In this document: positions 8,147 to 16,382 of the stretch, piece after piece
How positions within the stretch are numbered: position 1 is the first letter of the stretch
Layout of the letters: each line of letters opens with the position of its first letter
Source: Paenibacillus thalictri
GTDB lineage: Bacteria; Bacillota; Bacilli; Paenibacillales; NBRC-103111
Direction: 5' to 3'
NCBI RefSeq assembly: GCF_004307995.1
Contig: NZ_SIRE01000045.1
Coordinates: forward strand, 1-49,951
Length of the DNA: 49,951 nt
Position numbers and translations under genes: made by a program
Notes under the pieces: model-generated
What the model saw: the letters and a program-made list of their open reading frames with translations, nothing else
Told to the model about the DNA's origin: nothing
The model's database searches: none

Positions 8147-9577
8147 ATGAGAATTATTTATCTAGACATTGATTCACTTCGTCCCGATCATATGGGCTGT
8201 TACGGTTACGAACGCAACACGACCCCTAATTTAGATAAAATCGCAGAAGGCGGCGCGAGATTCAACGATTGTTATTGTGCTTCATCGCCATGCGTGCCTT
8301 CGCGGGCCAGCTTTATGTCCGGCCGGTTCGCCGTCAATCACGGCGCGCTGACACACTGGGGCCCGGGTTATGACTTCTATTATCCGGAAGGAGACGGCCA
8401 TAGCCAGACCATGCCGTTTTTTACAAGATACATTCGTGAAGCCGGTTACAAGACTGTTACATTTTCTTCCTTTGGCGACAGGCACCATGCATGGTGGTAT
8501 TTTGCCGGCTGGGATCAGGTGAACAGCCATACGTTGAAAGAAGGCAATGAAGACGCGCATGAAGTGAATGCGGCGGTTATACCGTGGCTGAAGCAGCACG
8601 GCAAGGACGATAACTATTTTCTGCATATACAGTACTGGGATCCGCACACCATGTACACGTATCCGAAGGAATACGCCGATCAGTGGCAGGAATCGCCGGC
8701 AAAGGATTTTCCAAGCGAAGAAATCATAGCGGAGCACACCAAAGACGTCTTCCCGCGTTCCGCCAGCTTCCTGCATACCGCAGCGACAATTCCCGACACA
8801 ATGCCGCGCACGATTCGCAACCGCGACGATTTCAAGCATCTGCTGAACGGTTATGACGGCGGAATCAGCTACATGGATAAGTGCGTCGGAGAATTGCTCG
8901 ATGTGTTGAAGGAACTGGGCATAGAAGATGAAGTATGCTTTATTATTAGTGCGGACCACGGAGAATCGATGGGGGAGCAGGGCATTTATATGGAGCATGG
9001 AAGCGCTACCGAAGCGGTTCACCATATCCCCTTGATTGTCAATATTCCGGGAGTGACCAAGCCGGGGACAGTTGTTGACGGATTTATTTACAATGTGGAC
9101 GTGATCGCCACGATTACCGATCTGGCAGGTCTTCGCGTTCCTTCCGGCTGGGACGGCGCTTCGTTTCTTCCGGCTTTAAGAGGTGAACACTGGCAGGGCC
9201 GCGATTATCTGGTGATGGACCACGGATTGTATACATGCCAGCGGGCGGTTAGGGACGAGAAATGGTATTTTATTCGCACGTATCATGCCGGCTTATATCG
9301 TTTTGATGACGTTACCTTGTACGATATGGAGAACGACCCCTTCCAGACGGTCAATGTCGCCGAGCAATATCCCGAGATCGTCAAGGAAATGGACCACCGC
9401 ATGATGGAATGGCAGCAGCAAAATCTGGGGAAAATAGGACACCGCCCGGATCCGCTGCAGCAGGTAGTGGAGACGGGGCCATGGAAGTATGTTACACTAG
9501 ATGGGTGGATCGACCGTCTTCGCAGCGAAGGACGCGAGGATGCGGCCGAATATTTCATAAACAAATATAAGGTATGA
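8147..9577 (+). CDS. Type I sulfatase (formylglycine-dependent), cytoplasmic
   Basis: A 476-residue alkaline-phosphatase-superfamily sulfatase. N-terminal metal-binding acids lie in LDIDSLRPDH (6-15), and the maturation motif C49-V-P-S-R53 sits in SSPCVPSRASFMSGR, where Cys49 would become formylglycine. The second metal site is in FIISADHGESMGEQG, and the C-terminal subdomain ends in the usual WKYVTLDGW. No signal peptide: the protein starts directly with the first beta strand, so it should act in the cytosol. I chose the ATG at 8147 over an upstream in-frame ATG at 8081, because 8147 has GGAGGA at 8135-8140 and the -10 box lies downstream of 8081. It heads an operon with the ROK gene 31 bp downstream. 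Substrate unknown; a phosphonate monoester hydrolase is the main alternative. Confidence 0.9.
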   Translation: MRIIYLDIDSLRPDHMGCYGYERNTTPNLDKIAEGGARFNDCYCASSPCVPSRASFMSGRFAVNHGALTHWGPGYDFYYPEGDGHSQTMPFFTRYIREAGYKTVTFSSFGDRHHAWWYFAGWDQVNSHTLKEGNEDAHEVNAAVIPWLKQHGKDDNYFLHIQYWDPHTMYTYPKEYADQWQESPAKDFPSEEIIAEHTKDVFPRSASFLHTAATIPDTMPRTIRNRDDFKHLLNGYDGGISYMDKCVGELLDVLKELGIEDEVCFIISADHGESMGEQGIYMEHGSATEAVHHIPLIVNIPGVTKPGTVVDGFIYNVDVIATITDLAGLRVPSGWDGASFLPALRGEHWQGRDYLVMDHGLYTCQRAVRDEKWYFIRTYHAGLYRFDDVTLYDMENDPFQTVNVAEQYPEIVKEMDHRMMEWQQQNLGKIGHRPDPLQQVVETGPWKYVTLDGWIDRLRSEGREDAAEYFINKYKV

Positions 9578-9608
9578 GTAAATCAGGAATTTCGGAGGCT
9601 GCTTGGGG

Positions 9609-10778
9609 ATGTCGTTAATCGGTCATAATTTGGCTAGAGCGAAGCAATTAAACAGATCGTTGGTGCTGCAATCTCTGCTGCTCAACGGGCCGTTGTCCAG
9701 ACAAAACATCGCAAAGATGACAAAGCTGACCCCGGCAACCATTACCAATATAACGGCCGAGCTGCTTGCTCACGAATGGATCGAAGAGATCGGCAACGTC
9801 GAGGGCGATCAGGTCCGCTCGGGCAGAAAGTCAATCGCGTTGTCGATCAACGCGGATAAATATATGAGCCTTGGCGTTCATCTTCGTTCCGACCGCATCG
9901 AGCTTGGCATTGTGAACTTAGCGGGCGACGTGAAGCATGTGGAGATGCAGCCATACGAGACGTATACGGCCAATACGTTTGTCGATTATTTGGGCAATGT
10001 GATTGTTGAGTATTTAAAGAGAAACTCGCAGTTTCCGGTGTCTTCGGTAGGCATCGGCAGCGTCGGACTCGTGCAGCATGAGCAGGGCATTATCTTGAGC
10101 GCCGAGCATATGGGATGGAAGAATATTGAGGTGGCGGGCCCCCTTGCCGCAAGGGTAAAAATGCCCGTTCTGTTGGATAATAACGTCAGAACGATGGCGC
10201 TTGCTGAGAAGATGTACGGCAAGAACAAGCTGAGCGCCGACTCCTTGTTTGTTTACATCGGCAGAGGGATCGGAGCTGGACTCATCCTCGGCAACCAGAT
10301 TTATCGCGGCGGCATAACCGGGGCGGGCGAGTTTGGCCACATTACGCTGGATCGCGGCGGCGTCCCGTGTTGGTGCGGGAATAAGGGGTGCCTGGAAAGG
10401 TACGCCTCGGAAGCGGCGCTGCTCAAAAGTCTTGGATTTACTCATATTGATGAGATTGTGCACGCGATAAAAGCCGGAGACAGAAGGGTGGAAGAGGCCG
10501 TCATTCAGGCAGCCGATATGATCGCCGTAGGGCTGGCGTCGTTTAACAACATCTTTCATATCCAGAGTGTCATTCTGGCGGGAGCCATTACGGATGAGCA
10601 GTTGCCCTTTGTAGAAACGATCCGTCATCGCGTTGCCGAAAAATCGTTTCTGACCCAATTTGAGCCGGTGGACGTGCAGTCGTCGGCACTTGGCAAGATG
10701 GTCGGTGTTGTTGGCGCCGCAAGCTTGAGCATTTATGAGCTGATACTCAGCGAACAGGATGTGCAGGTATGGGCTTGA
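9609..10778 (+). CDS. ROK-family transcriptional regulator (first copy)
   Basis: Sugar-responsive repressor of the XylR/NagC type. An N-terminal winged helix (LVLQSLLLNGPLSRQNIAKM, TPATITNITAELL) is followed by the ROK sugar-kinase-like domain. That domain has GIGAGLILGNQIYRGG, the zinc-site motif with HITLDRGG, and CWCGNKGCLERYASE. About 389 residues, full length for the family. An in-frame TTG at 9603 would sit 4 bases from GGAGG (9594-9598); the ATG at 9609 has better spacing. It lies between a sulfatase and an ABC transporter operon, so it probably represses one or both, perhaps via the AT-rich dyad near 8099 or the dyad at 10902. The inducer sugar is unknown. Confidence 0.9.
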   Translation: MSLIGHNLARAKQLNRSLVLQSLLLNGPLSRQNIAKMTKLTPATITNITAELLAHEWIEEIGNVEGDQVRSGRKSIALSINADKYMSLGVHLRSDRIELGIVNLAGDVKHVEMQPYETYTANTFVDYLGNVIVEYLKRNSQFPVSSVGIGSVGLVQHEQGIILSAEHMGWKNIEVAGPLAARVKMPVLLDNNVRTMALAEKMYGKNKLSADSLFVYIGRGIGAGLILGNQIYRGGITGAGEFGHITLDRGGVPCWCGNKGCLERYASEAALLKSLGFTHIDEIVHAIKAGDRRVEEAVIQAADMIAVGLASFNNIFHIQSVILAGAITDEQLPFVETIRHRVAEKSFLTQFEPVDVQSSALGKMVGVVGAASLSIYELILSEQDVQVWA

Positions 10779-10798
10779 GAGCCCATACCGCCCGTTTT
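10767..10798 (+). terminator. Hairpin over the ROK stop codon (probable terminator)
   Basis: GTATGGGCT (10767-10775), loop TGAG, AGCCCATAC (10780-10788) form a perfect 9-bp stem that contains the ROK stop codon (10776-10778). The following tail has only a short T run (10795-10798), so termination may be partial. It separates the sulfatase-ROK unit from the transporter operon. Confidence 0.55.
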
Positions 10799-10811
10799 GT
10801 AAGCGTTGACA
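10798..10811 (+). promoter_or_regulatory. Candidate CcpA site (cre) before the first ABC operon
   Basis: TGTAAGCGTTGACA agrees with 13 of 14 positions of the cre consensus TGWAARCGYTWNCW. It lies about 140 bp upstream of the transporter start and just upstream of the likely promoter, where CcpA binding normally affects transcription. It suggests glucose repression of the uptake system. Confidence 0.6.
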
Positions 10812-10841
10812 AGTGTTTTTTTAAATCCGATTGGTGTACTG

Positions 10842-10918
10842 TTAACTACTAGTAATGTTGAATTATAAAGCGAATCGGATGGTACGACACTTTGCATATA
10901 TAGTCTATATTCTAGACT
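10842..10918 (+). promoter_or_regulatory. Promoter and operator dyad of the first ABC operon
   Basis: TTAACT (10842-10847) - 16 bp - TATAAA (10864-10869) is a plausible sigma-A promoter; ACGACA (10884-10889) - 16 bp - TATATT (10906-10911) is a second candidate. A perfect inverted repeat AGTCTA-TATTC-TAGACT covers 10902-10918, overlapping the second candidate and lying before the ribosome-binding site, a good position for a repressor. The nearby ROK protein is the natural candidate binder, but this is inferred. Confidence 0.5.
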
Positions 10919-10942
10919 TAATACCGAAAAGAGGGGATTCAC

Positions 10943-11848
10943 ATTAACAACCTGCGACTGATGATGAAGCGCAATGGCTACAAGATGGGGGAAACCGTCG
11001 AAGGCTATCTCTACTTGCTGCCGGTTATCGCATGGATCGGCGTATTTATGGCCTTTCCCATGTACTACATCATTTACTTGAGTTTCTTTAAATGGAATCT
11101 GGTCGAGCCGAATAAAACGTTTATCGGCATTCAAAACTTTATCCAAATGTTTACCGACAACGTTTTTCTCAGCTCGTTGGCCCATACGGTGTACTTTACG
11201 ATCGGCAACGTAGCTTTGACGATGATTGTGGCGATGCTGATCGCTATTCTGATGAATCAGAAAATACCCGGGATTACGGCGGTTCGGGGGTTCTTTTATT
11301 CGCCGGTTGTCGTTTCGGTTATTGCGGCGGCGATGATCTGGGGATTCCTGTTCGATTCGCAGTTCGGCCCGCTTACGCAAATCGTCAATGCTTTCGGATT
11401 ACCTTCGCCCAAATGGCTGGACGATCCGAATTGGGCGATGAATTCGATCATTATGATGAGTATTTGGAAACACATGGGTTATTATGCAGTCATTTATTTG
11501 GCGGCGCTTCAGGGAATATCCAGCGACTATTACGAAGCGGCTTCCTTGGATGGGGCAACGGCGCTGCAGAAGTTTTTCCATGTGACCTGGCCGTTATTAA
11601 GACCTGCAACCATGCTGGTTGTCATTATGGGGATCATTAACTCTTTCCAAGTGTTCGGGCAAATATACGTATTGACCGCAGGAGGACCTGTGGGCAGCAC
11701 CAACGTGATTGTGTATTACTTGTACGATGTGGCGTTCCACGATTTTGAGGTTGGTTATGCCAGTGCGATCGGTCTCTTCTTGTTTATTGCTATGATGGTT
11801 GTAACACTGGTGCAATTTAAAATGATGGATCGTAAAATCAAATTTTAG
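10943..11848 (+). CDS. Carbohydrate ABC transporter permease (MalF/UgpA type)
   Basis: Inner-membrane permease of a CUT1-type sugar importer with six expected transmembrane segments, the first at LYLLPVIAWIGVFMAFPMYY. The cytoplasmic EAA loop is YYEAASLDGATALQKFFHVT, which docks on the ATPase. The C-terminal region with GQIYVLTAGGPVGSTN is typical of MalF/UgpA proteins. The first ATG (10961) has no Shine-Dalgarno site. GAGGGG at 10931-10936 is spaced correctly for an ATT codon at 10943, giving a start I-N-N-L-R-L-M-M-K. I list that start with caution; translation from 10961 gives 295 residues. It begins a permease-permease-binding protein operon. No ATPase gene is present, so a shared MsmX-type ATPase is likely. 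Confidence 0.88.
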   Translation: MNNLRLMMKRNGYKMGETVEGYLYLLPVIAWIGVFMAFPMYYIIYLSFFKWNLVEPNKTFIGIQNFIQMFTDNVFLSSLAHTVYFTIGNVALTMIVAMLIAILMNQKIPGITAVRGFFYSPVVVSVIAAAMIWGFLFDSQFGPLTQIVNAFGLPSPKWLDDPNWAMNSIIMMSIWKHMGYYAVIYLAALQGISSDYYEAASLDGATALQKFFHVTWPLLRPATMLVVIMGIINSFQVFGQIYVLTAGGPVGSTNVIVYYLYDVAFHDFEVGYASAIGLFLFIAMMVVTLVQFKMMDRKIKF

Positions 11849-11861
11849 GTGGTGACCCGGC

Positions 11862-12692
11862 TTGGTTGAAAAACAAAAAAAGTTAAAGAAGCTTGTGCTT
11901 TTCGTGCTTGCTTTTGGCGGAAGTCTGATCACTTTATTTCCGTTCCTGTGGATGCTGGCAACCAGCTTCAAAACCAACAGGGAAGTCTACAGCTCAGGTC
12001 TTAGCATTATTCCGAAGTCGCTTTCCTTAGCCAATTATATCAAAGCGTTTGAAGTCGCTCCGATCTTTGTGTATTTGATGAATTCCATCATGATCAGCGT
12101 CGTCACCACCATCGGCGTTGTGATTACGTCGTTGCTTGCCGGCTACTCGTTGTCCCGGCTTCATTTTCCGGGTAGAAACATCATCTTTATCGCCGTACTT
12201 GGAACGATGATGGTACCGCACCAATCGTCGATGATCCCCAGCTTTATTATGCTGAAAAACTTCGGCTGGCTCGATTCCTACAAGGCCCTAATCATCCCGT
12301 TCCTGGTGTATCCGTTTGCGGTGTTTATGATGCGCAACTTTCTGCTGAATTTACCCAAGGAACTGGAGGAAGCGGCCCATTTGGACGGATGCTCGCGGCT
12401 GCAAATTCTTTATAAAATATTTCTGCCGTTATCGAAGCCGGCTATCGCCAGTATTATCATTCTGAACTTTACGCATGTATGGAACGACTTTTTCTGGCCG
12501 CTTGTTATGACCAAATCAGTGAATATGCGGACGATGCAGGTCGGACTCTCCATGCTGAAGAACGAATTTACGCTGCAGTGGCCGCTATTAATGTCTGCTA
12601 CGGTCGTGTCGGCGATTCCGATTTTTATTATCTACATTTTGTTTCAGCGGTTCTTCGTTCAAGGATCGGTTTCATCCGGCGTCAAAGGTTAA
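11862..12692 (+). CDS. Carbohydrate ABC transporter permease (MalG/UgpE type)
   Basis: Second permease of the same CUT1 importer, 276 residues. The start is a TTG at 11862 preceded by GGTGGTGA, 13 bp after the stop of the first permease. Transmembrane segments include LVLFVLAFGGSLITLFPFLW at the N-terminus. The EAA loop is ELEEAAHLDGCSRLQILYKI. The C-terminus FFVQGSVSSGVKG is the usual MalG-type end. Very similar in pattern to the permease at 28921, so the two transporters are paralogues. Confidence 0.92.
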   Translation: MVEKQKKLKKLVLFVLAFGGSLITLFPFLWMLATSFKTNREVYSSGLSIIPKSLSLANYIKAFEVAPIFVYLMNSIMISVVTTIGVVITSLLAGYSLSRLHFPGRNIIFIAVLGTMMVPHQSSMIPSFIMLKNFGWLDSYKALIIPFLVYPFAVFMMRNFLLNLPKELEEAAHLDGCSRLQILYKIFLPLSKPAIASIIILNFTHVWNDFFWPLVMTKSVNMRTMQVGLSMLKNEFTLQWPLLMSATVVSAIPIFIIYILFQRFFVQGSVSSGVKG

Positions 12693-12716
12693 TGATTGGC
12701 AGTTAATTGGTGTGGG

Positions 12717-12741
12717 GCGCAACCGGCATTTGCCGGCGCTT
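12717..12741 (+). promoter_or_regulatory. Intercistronic hairpin before the binding-protein gene
   Basis: CCGGCA-TT-TGCCGG (12723-12736), flanked by a GCGC/GCGC pair, forms a strong stem without a T run. It sits between the permease and solute-binding protein genes. Such hairpins often protect the downstream, more abundant binding-protein message from decay. A comparable hairpin lies between binding protein and permease at 27928. Confidence 0.5.
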
Positions 12742-12775
12742 ATATAACAAATCCAGTCCAGGGGGATGGTATTCA

Positions 12776-14083
12776 ATGAATAAGCGGTTTCTGAAAGGTT
12801 CGGCAATTGTGGGATTATCAAGCGCTCTGCTGCTGTCTGCGTGCAGTTCCGCAGGCAAACAGGAACAGCCGGCGGCGGGCGGTTCGGCAGCGCAGGATGG
12901 TCCGGCTAAAAAAGTGGAGTTCTGGTACGCTTTGTCCGGTTCCAATGGCGATGTCGTCAAGAAAATTGTAGAGGATTACAATAAGTCGCAGAAAAAAATA
13001 CAGGTAGAAGCGGTATATGTACCGCAAAATGAACGAATGGAGAAACTTTCGGTTGCAGTTGCGGCAGGCAATCCGCCCGATCTGTTCACCGCCGGCCCGC
13101 CGGATCTGGCTTCGCTGCAAGGCTCTCATGTGCTGAAATCGATTGATGAGCTGGCGAAGACCGGTTCGAAGAAAATTACAAAAGACGATTTTCTCCCTGT
13201 ATTGGACAGCGTAATCGTCAAGGACGGCACGTTGTGGGCCGCTCCAATCAGTATTGGCGTAACAACGACTTATTATAACGAAAATCTGTTTAAGGCGGCT
13301 GGTATTTCCAAAGCGCCGGAAACGTGGGATCAATTGGTGGAAACGGCCCAGAAGCTGACGGATTCCTCCAAGGGGCAATACGGTATTTTGCTGCCAACCA
13401 AGGAAGTGCAGAATACAGCGGAAATTTGGTTTTCCTTCTTGGGGCAAGCCGGCGGACGTGTGCTGACCGAAGACAACAAGAAAGCCGCATTTAACTCCGA
13501 AGCCGGGGTTAAGGCGCTGCAGCTGTGGGTTGATTTAATTCAGAAATACAAGGTGGCGCCTTTGACCCAGTTGGATGCGGCCAATATTACGCAAACCTTC
13601 GGTGCCGGTAAGACCGGGATGTTCATCGGTTACCCGCAATGGATCGAGACCACGAAGGATTTCCCGTTCACGACCAAAACGGCCCGTTTGCCGAAAGGGG
13701 AAAAATACGCGACCAGCTTGGGAGGTTGGTATCTCGTTGTGCCGGCGCAAGGGAAAAATACCGAAGGCGCGTACGAGTTTTTGACTTGGCTGATGCAGCC
13801 CACCAATGCAGTAAAGTGGAACGTAGGCATGGGCAATCTTCCCGCCGAGCAGAAGACGCTGGATACGAAGGAATACCAGGATTATACGAAGCAAACTCCG
13901 CTGCTTGAGGCGTTTAACACGGCATTAAAAAGCGATATTCAGCCGTTCCCTGCAACAGACAAATATGGTAAATTGACAGTGAGTGTCGCTAAAGCGATTG
14001 TATCCGCCCTGTATCAGAAGCAAACGCCAAAAGAAGCTTTGGATGCGGCTGCGGCGGAGGTCAATAAGCTGCTTGCGCAATAA
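12776..14083 (+). CDS. Sugar-binding lipoprotein of CUT1 ABC transporter
   Basis: Extracellular solute-binding protein (family 1) that captures the transported saccharide. The ATG at 12776 follows GGGGGATGG. The lipoprotein signal is MNKRFLKGSA followed by a hydrophobic core and the lipobox L-S-A-C23, so the mature protein is lipid-anchored on the outer face of the membrane. Typical family stretches are VPQNERMEKLSVAVAAGNPP, DLFTAGPPDLASL and TFGAGKTGMFIGYPQW. 435 residues. It is clearly paralogous to the protein at 26547 (shared VPQNER and TAGPPDL blocks). The gene order permease-permease-binding protein is reversed relative to that second operon. A terminator follows. Confidence 0.93.
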   Translation: MNKRFLKGSAIVGLSSALLLSACSSAGKQEQPAAGGSAAQDGPAKKVEFWYALSGSNGDVVKKIVEDYNKSQKKIQVEAVYVPQNERMEKLSVAVAAGNPPDLFTAGPPDLASLQGSHVLKSIDELAKTGSKKITKDDFLPVLDSVIVKDGTLWAAPISIGVTTTYYNENLFKAAGISKAPETWDQLVETAQKLTDSSKGQYGILLPTKEVQNTAEIWFSFLGQAGGRVLTEDNKKAAFNSEAGVKALQLWVDLIQKYKVAPLTQLDAANITQTFGAGKTGMFIGYPQWIETTKDFPFTTKTARLPKGEKYATSLGGWYLVVPAQGKNTEGAYEFLTWLMQPTNAVKWNVGMGNLPAEQKTLDTKEYQDYTKQTPLLEAFNTALKSDIQPFPATDKYGKLTVSVAKAIVSALYQKQTPKEALDAAAAEVNKLLAQ

Positions 14084-14102
14084 TACGGGATGTGAGGCGT
14101 AG

Positions 14103-14128
14103 GAGAGGCTGCAGCGCCTCTCTTTTCT
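14103..14128 (+). terminator. Rho-independent terminator after the first ABC operon
   Basis: GAGAGGC (14103-14109) and GCCTCTC (14116-14122) form a 7-bp stem with a TGCAGC loop followed by TTTTCT. It lies 20 bp after the binding-protein stop codon and only a few bases before the Shine-Dalgarno site of the next ROK gene. Confidence 0.8.
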
Positions 14129-14146
14129 ATCCGGGAGGTAATTGAA

Positions 14147-15337
14147 TTGGAACTGCTGACGGCAAATCATGGGCTGATGAGGGATATTAACAAACTGACG
14201 GTGCTTACATTAATTCGGCAAAACGGACCGATTTCCAAAGCGCAAATTGCACAAATCACGGGTTTAAACAAAACAACGATTACTTCATGCGTGGAGCAAT
14301 TGAAACAGGATTTACTCATACGCGAGATTGGCTTTGCCAGCACAAGCCAAGGGCGGCCTCCCTTGATGCTGCAATTTAACGGCAAGGAAGGTCTGGTTGT
14401 CGGAGCGGCGTTGGGTGTTAACTTCTCGGATGTGATTGTCGCCAACCTGGAAGGAGATATATTGTGCCAGAATCGCATTCCGCTGCGGGCTCAATCGGCC
14501 GAGTTGTTTATACAGGATATCGGCGACGCAATAGCCGCCTCCATGGACTCGGTTGCGATGCCGGCGCTTGGGGTCGTCGGCATCGGCATCGGGTGCCCCG
14601 GAATCGTCAACACCGCAACCGGGGATATCGTTCGTTCCAACCGTTACCCGCTGTTGCCCCATGTGCCGCTGCGGCGTGCGCTTGAGGAACGGTTTCAACG
14701 AAGCGTCACGGTAGAGGAGAACGGAAATGCGGCATTGGCCGGCGCTTATTATTTCGGCAAGATGAGCGCTTCATCCACTTCCATGTACGTTCATGTTGGG
14801 CTCGGGATCGGTTCCGGCATCATGCTCCAGGGCAGCTTGTATCGTGGAGGACTTGGCTTTGCTCCGAAGTTGGGGCATACGCTGTTTGCAGCCGGGGGGA
14901 AAGCTTGCGGCTGCGGGTTGTCCGGCTGCTTTGAGATGTACGCGTCGGAGCATAGTTTGGCCGAGCATTATTGGGAAAGAGACATGCGGCACGAGGATAG
15001 TGGGGACATTTGGCGGCTTGCCGGAGAAATTATTGAGCTTGCCGTGCAAGGAGAGGCCAAAGCGCTGCGTTCTGTGCTGCATATCGGCGAGATGCTGGGC
15101 ATGGGGATTGCGAGTTCGATCAATCTGCTTAATCCGGACCATATTATTTTGGGCTGCCGCCTGAATCGTGTGGATTCGTTTATGGCTGTGGTAGAACAAT
15201 CCATCGCAAGGCATGTGCTTCCCTTAAGAATGGAGGGACTGACTTTGATGCCGGCCCCATTCGGGGAGCACTCCGTCTCCTTGGGAGCCGCTTCGCTGGC
15301 AATCGAACATATGTTTAGCGGGATAAAGGTCGGGTGA
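14147..15337 (+). CDS. ROK-family transcriptional regulator (second copy)
   Basis: A 396-residue ROK repressor. The start is a TTG at 14147 with GGGAGG at 14133-14138, 8 bp upstream. A winged helix-turn-helix covers about residues 15-75 (LTLIRQNGPISKAQIAQITG, NKTTITSCVEQLKQ). The ROK domain follows with GIGIGCPGIVN, VGLGIGSGIMLQGSLYRGG and the zinc-site cysteines in GKACGCGLSGCFEMYASE. It heads a cluster with an aldose-epimerase-like gene and three sulfatases and likely controls it. It differs clearly from the ROK protein at 9609, so the two may sense different sugars of the same substrate. Confidence 0.9.
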   Translation: MELLTANHGLMRDINKLTVLTLIRQNGPISKAQIAQITGLNKTTITSCVEQLKQDLLIREIGFASTSQGRPPLMLQFNGKEGLVVGAALGVNFSDVIVANLEGDILCQNRIPLRAQSAELFIQDIGDAIAASMDSVAMPALGVVGIGIGCPGIVNTATGDIVRSNRYPLLPHVPLRRALEERFQRSVTVEENGNAALAGAYYFGKMSASSTSMYVHVGLGIGSGIMLQGSLYRGGLGFAPKLGHTLFAAGGKACGCGLSGCFEMYASEHSLAEHYWERDMRHEDSGDIWRLAGEIIELAVQGEAKALRSVLHIGEMLGMGIASSINLLNPDHIILGCRLNRVDSFMAVVEQSIARHVLPLRMEGLTLMPAPFGEHSVSLGAASLAIEHMFSGIKVG

Positions 15338-15341
15338 GGAT

Positions 15342-16382
15342 ATGAATTTATTTGGACATAGCTATACACGCCAAGAGCTGGAGGCCAGAATCGGCAGCAT
15401 GGACCAGTTATGCGGCTTCAAGAAACTTCAGTGCACGGAAGGACTGGAGAATGGCACCCAGGCGATTCATATGTGGAATGCCGCAGGTCTTCAATTATGG
15501 GTGCTGCCGGATAGAGGCATGGATATCGGGAGGGTGCATTTTAAGGGGATTCCCCTCACGTGGAGCAGCCGGACAGGGTATGTGCAGCCTGCTTATTTGC
15601 AGCAGGAAGGCTGGTCCAAGGGGTTTCATGGGGGATTGCTCGCCACCTGCGGTTTAAATAACGTAGGCCCGCTTTGCCGGGACGGCGACACCTTCCATGA
15701 GCAACATGGCAGCATCAGCAGAACGCCCGCTTCGGCGGTTGTCTGTCAAGGCGTATGGCAGGACGATGACTACGTCATGACGGTGAGCGGCAAGGTTCAC
15801 GATGCGGATTCCAAAGGACGGCATTTGCAGATGCAAAGATCCATCCGGCTGGAGGGCGACGGCCTGACCGTTTCCATTGTCGATGAAGCGACCAACCTGG
15901 GCTTACAAAGCGAGCCTTGCATGATTCAATATCATATGAATTTTGGGTTTCCGCTGATCGGCCCGGACGCTTCGCTTAGCGTCGCCGGGGTTCGGCGCGT
16001 TCTGGACCGCGGGCGCCAAGAGGAGATTGAGCGCGCTCGATGGGGAAGCTTTCCCCTTCATCTTAAGCAGCCCGAGGTTCTGTATTACGGATGTGAATAT
16101 ACCGAGGCCAATGAATGGGGCGGGGCGGTTGTCGCCAATCCCGGTCTGGGGCTTGAGGCTTCGATCGAATATACGCATAAGACGCTCCCGCATTTATGGA
16201 GATGGAACCAGTTCACGGATGGCCTGCATGTCTGTGCTATCGAACCTTCCAACTGCCTTGTCAAGCCAAGAACAAGCGCTAAGGCAGAAGGCCGGCTGCC
16301 GGTATTGGAGCCGGGTCAGACCGAACGCTACGGCATCCGGTTCAGCATCAAGGAAACATCGATAGGAGGCAATATGCCATGA
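15342..16382 (+). CDS. DUF4432 family, aldose 1-epimerase-like protein
   Basis: A 346-residue member of the galactose-mutarotase-like beta-sandwich superfamily, resembling DUF4432. Recognisable stretches include LWVLPDRGMDIGRVHFKGIP, GFHGGLLATCGLNNVG, EQHGSISRTPA, MIQYHMNFGFPLIG and the late CAIEPSNC. The conserved His and acidic residues in these blocks fit a sugar-binding pocket. No signal peptide, so cytosolic. It starts 5 bp after the ROK stop and overlaps the following sulfatase start (16379-16382). Interconversion of anomers or epimers of an imported sugar is a reasonable role, but no substrate is known from sequence. Confidence 0.82.
   Translation: MNLFGHSYTRQELEARIGSMDQLCGFKKLQCTEGLENGTQAIHMWNAAGLQLWVLPDRGMDIGRVHFKGIPLTWSSRTGYVQPAYLQQEGWSKGFHGGLLATCGLNNVGPLCRDGDTFHEQHGSISRTPASAVVCQGVWQDDDYVMTVSGKVHDADSKGRHLQMQRSIRLEGDGLTVSIVDEATNLGLQSEPCMIQYHMNFGFPLIGPDASLSVAGVRRVLDRGRQEEIERARWGSFPLHLKQPEVLYYGCEYTEANEWGGAVVANPGLGLEASIEYTHKTLPHLWRWNQFTDGLHVCAIEPSNCLVKPRTSAKAEGRLPVLEPGQTERYGIRFSIKETSIGGNMP

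Noticed and set aside
8282..9025. Long minus-strand open frame (247 codons) opposite the first sulfatase
   Set aside because: It lies wholly within a well-supported gene, has no Shine-Dalgarno site and reads as an unstructured Arg/His/Val-rich shadow, typical for GC-rich third positions.
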